Of a stretch of 64,000 nt of DNA, positions 45,865 to 54,978 are shown piece by piece. The notes under the pieces are model-generated. The model saw only the letters and a program-made list of their open reading frames with translations. It was not told the origin of the DNA and did no database searches. Source of the DNA: Saprospiraceae bacterium (lineage in GTDB: Bacteria > Bacteroidota > Bacteroidia > Chitinophagales > Saprospiraceae). A program made the translations under genes and the position numbers. The stretch spans positions 1 through 64,000 of the forward strand of contig JADKCC010000061.1 of assembly GCA_016714785.1 (NCBI GenBank), in the 5' to 3' direction. Every line of letters starts with the position of its first letter. Positions within the stretch are counted from its first letter, which is position 1.

Positions 45865-46941
45865 ATGTCCAACAAAAACATTCCAAATAAAAAAGTTCAC
45901 AAGCGAAAAAGTAAAACAGGCTTACCACCAGGCACGCACATCTACACTGGTAAAAACTTATTAGATAAACCTGAAATCCAAGTTTTCAGTTATGGTATTG
46001 AGTTTTGCAATATGCTTACACCCGACGTAGATGAATTGCTCAAAATGGATTTTGACCACAAGACATGGATCAATATAGAAGGGCTACATGACGTTGAATT
46101 AATCAGAAGCGTATGTGATAAATTTGGAATCCATCATTTATATCAAGAAGATATTTTAAATGTATATCAAAGGCCCAAAGTAGAAGAAGAAGATCATTAT
46201 TTATTTACAACTTTTAAGTCCTTGGGATGGAATGACCAACAAAATGAAATAGAACTAGAACAAATCTCTATGGTATTATCTGGCAACACAGTGATTACAT
46301 TTCAAGAAAAATTGGGAGATCATTACGATGCATTACGTGAAAGGTTACAGACAGAAAAATCCATCATCAGAGAAAAAACCATTGATTATTTATTCTACAG
46401 AATATTAGATATCACAGTAGATGTATATTTTGATATCTTAGAAAAAATGGGTGACTATTTAGAAATTATCGAAAATGAAGTGATAAATCAACCTGCCAAT
46501 GGGATATTGTTAGAAATACAAAATAACAAAAAAGACATTATGCAGTTAAGGAAAAACATTTATCCTATGCGTGATGTGATGAACAAATTGGCCAATGTAG
46601 AGCATCCACTAATCAATGAAAAAACTAAAAAGTATTTTAAAGATGTATTGGATCATACTGTGCAAATATTAGAAAATGTAGAAACATACAGAGATATAAA
46701 TGTAAGTTTAAAAGATGTATATCTGAATGCACTAAGTCATGATATGAACAAAGTCATGAAAATATTGACCATTATCTCTACGTTTTTTATTCCATTGACA
46801 TTTATAGTAGGTGTTTATGGTATGAATTTCAGGTATATGCCTGAGTTGGAGTGGGTAAATGGGTATTATATAATTTGGGGCATCATGATTGCGATTGTCA
46901 TATTATTATCTATATGGTTTAAGCGAAAAGGTTGGTTTTAA
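45865..46941 (+). CDS. corA: Magnesium/cobalt transporter CorA
   Basis: A 358-residue CorA family transporter with a large N-terminal cytosolic funnel and two C-terminal helices. The signature YGMNF follows helix 1 (IISTFFIPLTFIVGVYGMNF), and the tail WFKRKGWF is typical. Pentamers mediate Mg2+ (or Co2+) uptake. It ends the UPF0173-parA-parB-DUF5683-corA operon. Confidence 0.96.
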   Translation: MSNKNIPNKKVHKRKSKTGLPPGTHIYTGKNLLDKPEIQVFSYGIEFCNMLTPDVDELLKMDFDHKTWINIEGLHDVELIRSVCDKFGIHHLYQEDILNVYQRPKVEEEDHYLFTTFKSLGWNDQQNEIELEQISMVLSGNTVITFQEKLGDHYDALRERLQTEKSIIREKTIDYLFYRILDITVDVYFDILEKMGDYLEIIENEVINQPANGILLEIQNNKKDIMQLRKNIYPMRDVMNKLANVEHPLINEKTKKYFKDVLDHTVQILENVETYRDINVSLKDVYLNALSHDMNKVMKILTIISTFFIPLTFIVGVYGMNFRYMPELEWVNGYYIIWGIMIAIVILLSIWFKRKGWF

Positions 46942-47004
46942 GAATACAAAACGAAACAAACAAAATCATATACTAAAAAAATATATATTTATTTTCAGAA
47001 AAAC

Positions 47005-47036
47005 TTTTGCAGAAATAAATAAAAACAGTATCTTTG
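47005..47036 (+). promoter_or_regulatory. Bacteroidota-type promoter of the tRNA-Arg/ribosomal protein transcript
   Basis: TTTTG at 47005-47009, a 19-bp spacer and TATCTTTG at 47029-47036 give an exact match to the TTG-19-TAnnTTTG pattern. Transcription would start near 47045 and read into the tRNA gene and rpmB. Confidence 0.75.
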
Positions 47037-47069
47037 CAGCCTAATTAAAAAAGCAAAAAAGATTTGCTG

Positions 47070-47095
47070 TATCAACACACTATAAAGTGTTGATA
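47070..47095 (+). promoter_or_regulatory. Leader hairpin upstream of tRNA-Arg
   Basis: TATCAACAC / GTGTTGATA forms a perfect 9-bp stem with an 8-base loop between the promoter and the tRNA. It could guide 5' processing or be a relic. No U-tract follows. Confidence 0.4.
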
Positions 47096-47126
47096 ATTAG
47101 TGACATAAGGAATTAGAACATAAATT

Positions 47127-47200
47127 GGCCCCGTAGCTCAACTGGATAGAGTACTTGACTACGAATCAAGCGGTTGAAGGTTCGAATCCTTCCGGAGTCA
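47127..47200 (+). tRNA. tRNA-Arg (ACG)
   Basis: A 74-base cloverleaf. The D-stem GCTC/GAGT is present, the anticodon stem CTTGA/TCAAG holds the loop CTACGAA with anticodon ACG at 47161-47163, the T-stem is GAAGG/CCTTC with loop TTCGAAT, and the discriminator is A. CCA is not encoded. The acceptor stem GGCCCCG/CGGAGTC has a C4-A69 mismatch, unusual for a functional tRNA. T at position 4 would restore pairing. Confidence 0.93.
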
Positions 47201-47261
47201 CAATTAGATAAAAAAAGGAGAAATTTCTCCGCGAGTATTAATCTTATTAAAAAGAAGCAAA

Positions 47262-47510
47262 ATGTCAAGAGTTTGCCAATTAACAGGTAAAAGACCTATG
47301 AAAGGTCACAAAGTGTCTCACTCAAATGTGAAGACTAACAGAAGGTTTTTGCCCAATCTGTTTACTAAAAAATTCTTTATGCCTGAGTCAGGCGAATGGG
47401 TTACTTTGAAGGTTTGTGCTAGTGCATTGCGTACTATCGACAAAAAAGGTCTTCATGCTTACCTTAAGGAATTGAAGTATGCAGGTGTCAATACCGGAGT
47501 AAAAATTTAA
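47262..47510 (+). CDS. rpmB: 50S ribosomal protein L28
   Basis: An 82-residue ribosomal protein (MSRVCQLTGKRPMKGHKVSHS... with KTNRRFLPNL and FFMPESGEWVTLKVCASALRTIDKKG), at the usual family length. A GGAGAAATTTCTCC palindrome at 47217-47230 lies in its leader. It is followed by rpmG after 29 bp, the standard order in this phylum. Confidence 0.97.
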   Translation: MSRVCQLTGKRPMKGHKVSHSNVKTNRRFLPNLFTKKFFMPESGEWVTLKVCASALRTIDKKGLHAYLKELKYAGVNTGVKI

Positions 47511-47539
47511 TTGATCAATCGTTTAAATAACAGATAGCA

Positions 47540-47728
47540 ATGGCAAAAAAATCAAAAGGCAACAGAATTCAGATCATTCTGGAGTGTACCGAGCATAAAA
47601 CTAGTGGAATGCCGGGAATGTCAAGATACGTAACCGAAAAAAACAGGAAAAACAATCCTGATAGAATGGAGATTAAAAAATTTAATCCTGTCCTTAAGAA
47701 ATATACACTTCACAAAGAAATTAAATAA
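47540..47728 (+). CDS. rpmG: 50S ribosomal protein L33
   Basis: A 62-residue ribosomal protein (MAKKSKGNRIQIILECTEHK..., SRYVTEKNRKNNPDRMEIKKFNP, KYTLHKEIK). It keeps only one Cys (ECTEHK), so it is the non-zinc-binding type seen in many Bacteroidota. The stop is 2 bp before the DUF4295 gene. Confidence 0.97.
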   Translation: MAKKSKGNRIQIILECTEHKTSGMPGMSRYVTEKNRKNNPDRMEIKKFNPVLKKYTLHKEIK

Positions 47729-47730
47729 TA

Positions 47731-47907
47731 ATGGCTAAAGTATCTAAAAACGCAAGAGTAGCCCAAAGAGCGGCTAATGCTGGTTCAGGTAGAGATCACG
47801 TAAAAGTGGTTAAGTCTATTAAAGATCCTGTATCTGGTAAGTATTCTTACAAAGAGTCTATTATCCACAAGGATAAAGTAAAAGAGTTTTTTGAAGAAAA
47901 CAAATAA
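47731..47907 (+). CDS. DUF4295 family protein
   Basis: A 58-residue basic protein that reads MAKVSKNARVAQRAANAGSG... and ends HKDKVKEFFEENK. It matches the DUF4295 protein that follows L28-L33 in nearly all Bacteroidota and is thought to belong to the ribosome context. It starts 2 bp after the rpmG stop. Confidence 0.9.
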   Translation: MAKVSKNARVAQRAANAGSGRDHVKVVKSIKDPVSGKYSYKESIIHKDKVKEFFEENK

Positions 47908-47924
47908 TCAGATTTTCTGATTAT
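47904..47924 (+). terminator. Terminator of the L28-L33-DUF4295 transcript
   Basis: ATAATCAG / CTGATTAT 8-bp stem with a 5-base loop overlaps the DUF4295 stop, followed by AAAAAATAAAA. A second weaker hairpin with a T-run (AAGGGAAAGCCCTTTTT) lies at about 47954-47972. Confidence 0.5.
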
Positions 47925-48115
47925 AAAAAATAAAACAGGGTTTTTCTTTATGTAAGGGAAAGCCCTTTTTGTATTTCATTAGTTGTACTCGACAGAATAT
48001 TACTCGTAAAAATTAGACTGTTTGATCTGCAATATATTAATATCTATTTTGTCCAAAAAAGAATTTTGGTCATTATATATTTAGTCCATACCCTTTTCTA
48101 TAATAATTCTTACGT

Positions 48116-49069
48116 ATGAGTTTTTTTAAAAAGTTTTTTTCCAAAGATAAAGAAGAAGATCTAAACAAAGGATTAGAAAAAACCAAAGAAAGTTTCTTCT
48201 CCCAAATTACCAAGGCTGTTGCTGGCAAATCTAAAGTTGATATAGAATTCTTGGATGATCTTGAAAACATTCTTATCTCATCAGATGTGGGGCTTGAAAC
48301 TACCGTTAAAATTATAGATAGATTAGAAAAAAAAGTATCTGAAGACAAATATCTTAATACCAATGAACTGAATGATATTCTTAAAAGAGTAATCACTGAT
48401 ATCCTTTCAGAAAATAATACTCAAGATATCGAAGATTACACAATACCATCTGACCACCATCCATATATCATACTTGTAGTAGGTGTCAATGGTGTAGGAA
48501 AGACTACCACAATAGGAAAAATAGCACATCAGTTCCAGAAAAAAGGAAAAAGAGTAGTACTCGGTGCGGGAGATACTTTTAGAGCTGCCGCTGTAGATCA
48601 ACTCAAAATATGGTCTGAAAGAAGTGGCGCGCATTTTTATTCCAAGGGTATGAATACAGATCCTGCGGCCGTAGCTTACGAAACAGTACAATATGCTCAA
48701 AATGCCAATATGGATATAGCCATCATTGATACTGCTGGAAGACTTCATACCAAAATCCAACTGATGGATGAGCTCACTAAAATAAAAAGATCTATCGACA
48801 AAAAGTTACCTGGTGCACCTCATGAAGTTATTTTAGTACTGGATGCTAGTACCGGACAAAATGCCATAGAACAAGCCAAACATTTTACTGCAGCCACAAA
48901 CGTGACAGGCATAGCACTAACAAAATTAGATGGCAGTGCCAAAGGTGGCGTAGTCTTAGGCATTTCGGACCAGTTTAAAATACCTATAAAATATATAGGC
49001 GTTGGGGAAGGCATAGATCAATTGCAAGTATTCAATAGAAAGGCATTTGTAGATTCATTATTTTCTTAA
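48116..49069 (+). CDS. ftsY: Signal recognition particle receptor FtsY
   Basis: A 317-residue SRP GTPase that docks ribosome-SRP complexes at the membrane. A short acidic/basic A-domain and the N-domain (DDLENILISSDVGLETTVKIIDRLE) precede the G-domain with VNGVGKTTTIGKIA (P-loop), DTAGRLH, TKLDGSAKGG and the closing GVGEGIDQLQVFN. It lies in the conserved position after the DUF4295 gene. Confidence 0.97.
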   Translation: MSFFKKFFSKDKEEDLNKGLEKTKESFFSQITKAVAGKSKVDIEFLDDLENILISSDVGLETTVKIIDRLEKKVSEDKYLNTNELNDILKRVITDILSENNTQDIEDYTIPSDHHPYIILVVGVNGVGKTTTIGKIAHQFQKKGKRVVLGAGDTFRAAAVDQLKIWSERSGAHFYSKGMNTDPAAVAYETVQYAQNANMDIAIIDTAGRLHTKIQLMDELTKIKRSIDKKLPGAPHEVILVLDASTGQNAIEQAKHFTAATNVTGIALTKLDGSAKGGVVLGISDQFKIPIKYIGVGEGIDQLQVFNRKAFVDSLFS

Positions 49070-49236
49070 TAATAATTAATATTTTGTATTTTTTTACGTT
49101 AATCATTATGTAAAAGTAAGTATTTGAAAGCATACACAATAATGTCGGTTGCTGATGGTTCTTTATTCAACCAACCTAACTCAATTGTAAATTAAATGCA
49201 ATTATTTTCTAATTAAATTTGCTTTAAGTATATAAC

Positions 49237-51198
49237 GTGAAATACATCATCAGCCCCTATCCTATCAACGTATTGTGTTGCAAGCCAAGAACTGACTATT
49301 TATATTTGGCAGTATTTTTACTATCACTGGTTACTATCAATGTTTCTGCACAAAAAAAGCCTTTGGGAGTGGGTTCTGGCGGCAATATTCCACAGGAAAG
49401 GTTAAATACTTTAAAAACTAATTCATCTCAACCTACCGACAGTCAAGAATCTGGCCCTGATAGTACTATCTATAAGTATATATTCACTGATGATATTTTT
49501 GTTGTCAAAGAAGTTTCTGATAGCTTAGCAGATATCAACTTCATGCACAAATATTCTTTAGCTAATAATGGTGAATACATTCATACCGGCAATTATGGCG
49601 CTGCTTTACAAAGCATTGTTTACCAAAATGAAATAAATACTGGATTTTCTCATGGCTATAATCAATATAGAATGTATCAAATTAGGCCAGAATCTTTCAA
49701 GTTTTACGAACAAAATAGACCTCTGACGGATTTATTTTTTTCCCAACTAGGCAATCAGGAAAACATAATGGTAGGTGCAGATTTTTCTCGCAACTTCTCC
49801 AATGGCTTATCTGTAAGTTTAAATTATAATAGAATCAGCCAAAAAGGACTATACAATGGGCAAGATACTAAAAGCACTGGGTTCGGTATCGGGATTAGAT
49901 ACAAGAGTCCCAAGGAAAAGTATAATGCCTTTTTGATATTTACGCATAATGCCAATGAAGAAGGGCATACTGGTGGTATTACTTATGATACTATACTCGA
50001 TATAAATGAGTATAGGCGATCGATAGCTGTTAACTTACAAGAAGCAAGTACTAGACAACAAGAAAGAAATTTATCTTTCATCCAGTATTATAAACTTAAC
50101 AGTGTAAAAAATAAAGAATGGAATCTTTATATCAGAAATGACTTTCAAATTTTACCATCTTATTTTAAGTACACAGACAATAAAGTGCCGGATAGTATCA
50201 ATCAAAGTTTTTATTTTGGATTGAATAATGATATACGAGGACTCAGACGATATACAGATATTTCACAATATTCAGATGGATTTTTTGTTCATGGCGAAAA
50301 AGTAAAAGGCGTGAGTGGTAGAATCGGTATCATCTATGATTTATACCAAATTCAAGACACTCCCAAAAATTATAATAGGTCTGATCTCACGGCTACTTTT
50401 GATGGTAAAATTCCTTTTTTAAAATCTTTTGAGATCATCACAAAGGCCAAACTTGGATTATTAGCCAATGCTGGTAATTTTGATATCCTTGGAAAAATGA
50501 ATATAAAAGTATCGAAAATTGCAAGTTTAGATGGTGGATTAAGGATATTTAGAAGCGAACCTACTTATCGCTCAACCTTACTCAATATAAATGACCAAAA
50601 CATCCTTGACACCACGTTTAGTAATCCTTTTGGCACGGTGTTATTTGCTGATTTAGCTATTCCGAAAGTGAAATTTAGTGCAGGTGTCACACAATCCATA
50701 GTAAGTAATCCCATTTTCTGGCCAAAAAATGGTGCTGCCACACAATTTGATGGCGTATATACTATGACGTACCTTAAATTGGCTCAAAATGTAAAGTTAG
50801 GTAGATTCCACTTAGACAATCAGGTTCATTTCCAACTACAAAACAACAATCTATATCCACTGCCAGATTTTTTCTCTAGTCATCAAATATACTATGCAGG
50901 GAGATGGTTTAAAAAAGTGATGGATATTAGCATCGGCTTAGATGCACGTTTGATTCCTGAATACAAAGGACCAACATTTCATCCATTGTTTGGTAATTTT
51001 AATTTGAGCGATACCAATTTGCCATTTTTTCCAGCTTCCAATTTATTTATACTTATTAGAGTATCTTCATTCAGAGCCATGTTTATGATGGAAAATTTTA
51101 GTCAATATTTTAGAAAAGATGTTAACTTTGACGTGGTAAACCATCCACAGTTTGACCCAAAATTTAGAATGGGATTCAGATGGTTATTGAAAGATTAA
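49237..51198 (+). CDS. Putative outer-membrane porin (Porin_10-like)
   Basis: A 653-residue beta-barrel protein. It starts with GTG at 49237; the leader includes a hydrophobic LYLAVFLLSLVTINVSAQ. The mature chain reads FTDDIFVVKEVSDSL and later NQENIMVGADFSRNFSNGLSVSLNYN, matching the Bacteroidota family of putative porins. Amphipathic strands alternate up to the C-terminal MGFRWLLKD. The substrate is unknown. It is followed by the OprO/P-like porin after 10 bp. Confidence 0.82.
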   Translation: MKYIISPYPINVLCCKPRTDYLYLAVFLLSLVTINVSAQKKPLGVGSGGNIPQERLNTLKTNSSQPTDSQESGPDSTIYKYIFTDDIFVVKEVSDSLADINFMHKYSLANNGEYIHTGNYGAALQSIVYQNEINTGFSHGYNQYRMYQIRPESFKFYEQNRPLTDLFFSQLGNQENIMVGADFSRNFSNGLSVSLNYNRISQKGLYNGQDTKSTGFGIGIRYKSPKEKYNAFLIFTHNANEEGHTGGITYDTILDINEYRRSIAVNLQEASTRQQERNLSFIQYYKLNSVKNKEWNLYIRNDFQILPSYFKYTDNKVPDSINQSFYFGLNNDIRGLRRYTDISQYSDGFFVHGEKVKGVSGRIGIIYDLYQIQDTPKNYNRSDLTATFDGKIPFLKSFEIITKAKLGLLANAGNFDILGKMNIKVSKIASLDGGLRIFRSEPTYRSTLLNINDQNILDTTFSNPFGTVLFADLAIPKVKFSAGVTQSIVSNPIFWPKNGAATQFDGVYTMTYLKLAQNVKLGRFHLDNQVHFQLQNNNLYPLPDFFSSHQIYYAGRWFKKVMDISIGLDARLIPEYKGPTFHPLFGNFNLSDTNLPFFPASNLFILIRVSSFRAMFMMENFSQYFRKDVNFDVVNHPQFDPKFRMGFRWLLKD

Positions 51199-51208
51199 AA
51201 TAAATAAA

Positions 51209-52429
51209 ATGGCCCCTAAGTTCAAGAATATTTCTAATTTCCTATTGGTATGTATCATTTTATGTACACTTAATACATATATATTTTGCCAAAAAGGTAA
51301 AACTATTGATATTTCCAATTTGCCCTATTATAATTTCGGCAAAGGTGTAGGGCTTACTTCCCCTGATAGTTTGTTTCAGTTTAATATTAGATTCAGATTA
51401 CAAAATCGTATCACCTATATTAATAATGAAGATCAAGACATCGCATTTGATGGTCAAATCAGAAGATTAAGATTGCGATTTGATGGATTTGTGGGTGATC
51501 CTAAGTTCTTGTATGTTCTGCAGTTATCCTTTGCTCCTGGAGATGTAGGCGAAATAGAAGAAGGTAGCAATTTAAATATCATTAGAGATGCTGTAGTATA
51601 TTATAGGCACAATATACATTGGAACTTCGGATTTGGTCAAACTAAATTGCCAGGCAATAGACAACGAGTAAACTCAAGTGGCGCTTTACAGCTTTCTGAT
51701 AGGAGTATAACGAACTCAAGATTTAATATAGATAGGGATTTTGGTATTTTTATCAATCACATCAATGAATATGAAAATGCATTTTCATGGAATATTAAGT
51801 CAGCAATATCTACAGGAGATGGCAGAAATTTTACAAAATCCCCAGATAATGGTTTGGCATATACAGGCAAAATTGAAATCATGCCATTGGGCAAATTCCA
51901 AAGGGATGGCATCTATTTTGAGGGAGATCTTGTGCGAGAAAAAACACCTAAATTGATGGTATCAGGAGCATATCACATTAACCAAAAGGCCAAAAGACAA
52001 GCTGGTGTCTTGGGTGAATTATTGTATGAAGCTAGAGACCTTAAGTCAGTATTATTAGATGCGCTATTAAAATATAAAGGACTTGCACTCTCAGCATCGT
52101 ATATGTCCAGACAAACATCAGACCCTGTCACTGCTAATGGTGAAGGGCAAGAATCCATCGTGTACGAAGGAAATGGTTATGATGTGCAACCAAGTTATTT
52201 ATTCCTAAATCATTGGGAAGTTATCGGCAGATATTCGCATCTTTCTCCAAACCAAAGTGTTGCATCCCACTATCCTGTACAAGACCAATACACTTTTGGG
52301 TTAACAAAATATATTTGGGAGCACGCCTTCAAGCTCCAATTGGAAGCAACACTTGATCATTTGAAATACCTAGACCAAAGTGAAAAAAGTAATGTTTATG
52401 TGCGTTTTCAAATAGAAATGGGCATTTAA
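51209..52429 (+). CDS. OprO/OprP-like phosphate-selective porin family protein
   Basis: A 406-residue outer-membrane barrel with signal peptide (FLLVCIILCTLNTYIFC), the repeat IRRLRLRFDGFVGDPKFLYVLQLSFA typical of the porin O/P family, and INSSGALQLSDRSITN-like residues near the eyelet. Its stop codon overlaps that of the convergent PorE-like gene (TTAA shared at 52426-52429). It is probably cotranscribed with the preceding porin. Confidence 0.85.
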   Translation: MAPKFKNISNFLLVCIILCTLNTYIFCQKGKTIDISNLPYYNFGKGVGLTSPDSLFQFNIRFRLQNRITYINNEDQDIAFDGQIRRLRLRFDGFVGDPKFLYVLQLSFAPGDVGEIEEGSNLNIIRDAVVYYRHNIHWNFGFGQTKLPGNRQRVNSSGALQLSDRSITNSRFNIDRDFGIFINHINEYENAFSWNIKSAISTGDGRNFTKSPDNGLAYTGKIEIMPLGKFQRDGIYFEGDLVREKTPKLMVSGAYHINQKAKRQAGVLGELLYEARDLKSVLLDALLKYKGLALSASYMSRQTSDPVTANGEGQESIVYEGNGYDVQPSYLFLNHWEVIGRYSHLSPNQSVASHYPVQDQYTFGLTKYIWEHAFKLQLEATLDHLKYLDQSEKSNVYVRFQIEMGI

Positions 52430-54411
52430 TCTTTCTTCAATATCTTGAAAGTCGTTCGTCTATTTTTTTGATGTTGTTCTTCAGAGCATTGCTCACAACT
52501 GCAATTGTCTAATAGTTGCGTCTCACCATACCCTTGTGCCACCAGTCTCTCCGCCAAAATGCCTTTGGACATAAGATATTCGATGGCTGATTGCGCTCTT
52601 TTTTGCGATAATTCCAAATTGTATAGATCCTCACCACGACAATCAGTGTGACTAGAAAGTTGTATTTTAATCTGCGGATTGTCGGTCAATAACTTAACTA
52701 AAAGATCTAATGTAGGCCTTGCTTCCTTTTTTATCTCCCATTTGTCGTAATCATAATAAATATTATTGAGCGTAATCTCTTTGTCTGTGTAGATCTTTTC
52801 CAAATTCAACTCGACATTGATTGTTTTAGTCTTTTCACCCTCAACAAAAGTCATGTTTTCAGCCAATAAAATGGTGGATGCGTTGAGGTATCCTAATTTT
52901 GCTCCAATAACCTTCACATCTACTTCCATTGGAATTTCAGAATAATAAAACCCATTTTTGTCAGCATAAGCCTCTGCAATCTTTTCATTACTTGTGTCTG
53001 AAATTATTTTGACAAATGTTTCCCCTAATGGCATACGGCCTATGACACCTGAGTTGGGATCATCTTCTGTGGCAAATATTGATGTATAAGTTTTCACAGT
53101 CACAAACAAAGTGCGCTTACCTTCATCAACTTTTATAGGAGTGGTTTCTTTCGGAATAACTATTTTCGAAAATCTGTATATATCATCTTTTCCAGATCCT
53201 CTTCTAGATGAAGAAAAATATCCTTGCAAACTCACATTAGCCTTGGGCCTTGCACTATAATCTACCACAAACGAAAAGTCGTCTCCCCCACTATTAATAG
53301 GATGTCCCATATTTATTGGTATTGACCATGTACCATCCTTGCGTAAAAATGTTTTAAAAATATCATATCCACCCATTCCAGGTAAAAAGTCGGATGAAAA
53401 ATAAAGTGTATCGCTGTCGCCTGTTGGAAATTTTTCATTTCCTTGACTATTAATGACGGAAGGTAGTTTTTCTGGCTCACTCCATGTCCCATCTCCTACC
53501 AACTCACTATAATACAAATCTGTACTACCACCTGGTTGTTCAATATCAGCCGCAAAAACTAAAACACTGTCATTCTCTATTAAGGTCGGTTGTCCATAAT
53601 TAATTTTGTCTTGCACAAAAGGTAAAATCTCCGGGTCTGTCCACAAGCCTGATGCCCTATTTGAAACCATTAATTTGCAAAAATCATCTCCATTCCCAGC
53701 ATTATAACACCTAGTAAAATAAATAGTCTGCATGTCCTTGGTAAACCAAGGTGTCCCTTCATTTAACGCTGTGTTTATAGCTGAGTCAAATCGCCTAACT
53801 TCCGACCCGGATTTAAGCATGATAAATACATCCGAAAATCGTTCACCTGTCCATTTATAAACGTCTTTACCAGTGACATCTTTCCTTTCTGAAGTAAATA
53901 CCAAGTATTGACCATCAAAGATGACTGGACTATAATCTGCGACCGAAGAATTTTCGAAAATTCGTTCTATGGAATACTCTTGTGGTCTATTTTTATATTC
54001 TATAGCTTGTTTGCACAGCAATACATCCCTATCTGTTTCTTGTTTTCGCCCCGAAATATTCCCAATTTTTTGATAAGCATCAATAGCTTGCTCATAATCT
54101 TCCAATATTTTACTCACACGCGCATAAGACGACAAAGCTTCAACGCCATAGCCATGATTGATTGCCTTATTAAACCACTCCTTTGCGTCTTCGTACTCCA
54201 AAAGTTTCATATATGATTGGCCTAGCAACCACGCTTTCCGCCCTTTGTGTACTTCCGTATTTTTCTTTTGAGTGTATTCTTCTTCCAATAAATTAACTGC
54301 GACTGCAAACTGCTTGCGCTCATAAGCCATCTCTCCATCTTTCATCTTTTGAGAGAATGAACATGAAATAATACTTAAAACTACACAATACCCAAAGATT
54401 CGTTGCAACAT
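52426..54411 (-). CDS. PorE-like OmpA-family lipoprotein with TPR and beta-propeller
   Basis: A 661-residue protein with a lipoprotein signal (CVVLSIISC). In order it has a TPR region (residues about 30-150, KAWLLGQSYMKLLEYEDAKEWF), a WD40-like beta-propeller (about 160-410), a carboxypeptidase-regulatory-like domain (about 430-520), and an OmpA domain (about 540-655, NNIYYDYDKWEIKKEARPTLD, LSSHTDCRGEDLYNLELSQKRA) that binds peptidoglycan. This order is that of PorE of the type IX secretion system, which ties the machinery to the cell wall. The assignment is by architecture. Confidence 0.83.
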   Translation of the reverse strand: MLQRIFGYCVVLSIISCSFSQKMKDGEMAYERKQFAVAVNLLEEEYTQKKNTEVHKGRKAWLLGQSYMKLLEYEDAKEWFNKAINHGYGVEALSSYARVSKILEDYEQAIDAYQKIGNISGRKQETDRDVLLCKQAIEYKNRPQEYSIERIFENSSVADYSPVIFDGQYLVFTSERKDVTGKDVYKWTGERFSDVFIMLKSGSEVRRFDSAINTALNEGTPWFTKDMQTIYFTRCYNAGNGDDFCKLMVSNRASGLWTDPEILPFVQDKINYGQPTLIENDSVLVFAADIEQPGGSTDLYYSELVGDGTWSEPEKLPSVINSQGNEKFPTGDSDTLYFSSDFLPGMGGYDIFKTFLRKDGTWSIPINMGHPINSGGDDFSFVVDYSARPKANVSLQGYFSSSRRGSGKDDIYRFSKIVIPKETTPIKVDEGKRTLFVTVKTYTSIFATEDDPNSGVIGRMPLGETFVKIISDTSNEKIAEAYADKNGFYYSEIPMEVDVKVIGAKLGYLNASTILLAENMTFVEGEKTKTINVELNLEKIYTDKEITLNNIYYDYDKWEIKKEARPTLDLLVKLLTDNPQIKIQLSSHTDCRGEDLYNLELSQKRAQSAIEYLMSKGILAERLVAQGYGETQLLDNCSCEQCSEEQHQKNRRTTFKILKKD

Positions 54412-54545
54412 GATTAGCTTACTATATTATATATAATTAGATTTTAAGCCAATTTGTTGTGATCTTAACAAATAAGTTTAGCTTAAATATCTTGTATTTC
54501 TATTAAAATATTGAAAATGGAAGCTAAATGCTACCTAGTTACATT

Positions 54546-54782
54546 TAATTAGGGTCTGCTGGCTGTGGGGCACCCCGTGGGAAAAAAAAAATTTTTTTTA
54601 AAAAAAAAATTAATGCCCTTTTATTTGGTTTGGGCCCAAGGTCGGTTTGGGGGGGGGTGGCTGTTTGGCGGGGGGGGGGGTTTTTTGGCCCCGAAACAAA
54701 AGGGGGGGGTAAGGGAGGGGGAGGGTGCAGTGGGCGGGGGGGGGGGCGGTTTGGGCCAAGCGTTTTCAGCAGCCCCTAATTA
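54546..54782. mobile_element. Inverted-repeat-bounded, homopolymer-rich block (IS/MITE remnant or misassembly)
   Basis: The ends are inverted repeats GGGTCTGCTG (54552-54561) and CAGCAGCCCC (54767-54776), 9 of 10 paired, flanked by a direct TAATTA (54546-54551 and 54777-54782) that could be a target duplication, though it is palindromic. The interior is mostly long G, A and T runs unlike the rest of the window. The ends look like insertion-sequence termini. The middle looks like a failed consensus across a repeat. Confidence 0.5.
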
Positions 54783-54920
54783 GTATAGCTTTTTTCTCCA
54801 CTCCGTGGTTCGAGATCAAAATGTCAATGCAGGAAATACAGAGAATCAATAATTAGCTTGAACCTAAGTTTACAATTTCTTCCCACTTCCTATTGCATAT
54901 AATACATGATTTTGCGCAAA

Positions 54921-54959
54921 AAAGAAAGGCCTGCATGGGTAAGATACAGGCCTTTCTTT
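54921..54959. terminator. Bidirectional terminator 3' of secDF
   Basis: AAAGAAAGGCCTG / CAGGCCTTTCTTT perfect 13-bp stem with a 13-base loop, with A-run before and T-run after. It serves the leftward secDF transcript. Confidence 0.8.
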
Positions 54960-54978
54960 ATAAAATTATAAAAAATAT

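Larger units (their letters stand above)
54412..54978. other. Intergenic region between porE-like gene and secDF
   Basis: Holds an anomalous inverted-repeat-bounded poly-G/poly-A block (54546-54782) and a terminator (54921-54959). The flanks outside these are ordinary AT-rich sequence. A 72-codon ORF inside the block is a by-product of G runs. Confidence 0.5.

Noticed and set aside
54565..54783. A 72-codon glycine-rich ORF in the G-rich block
   Set aside because: The sequence is an artefact of long G runs inside a suspect block; no coding signal supports it.
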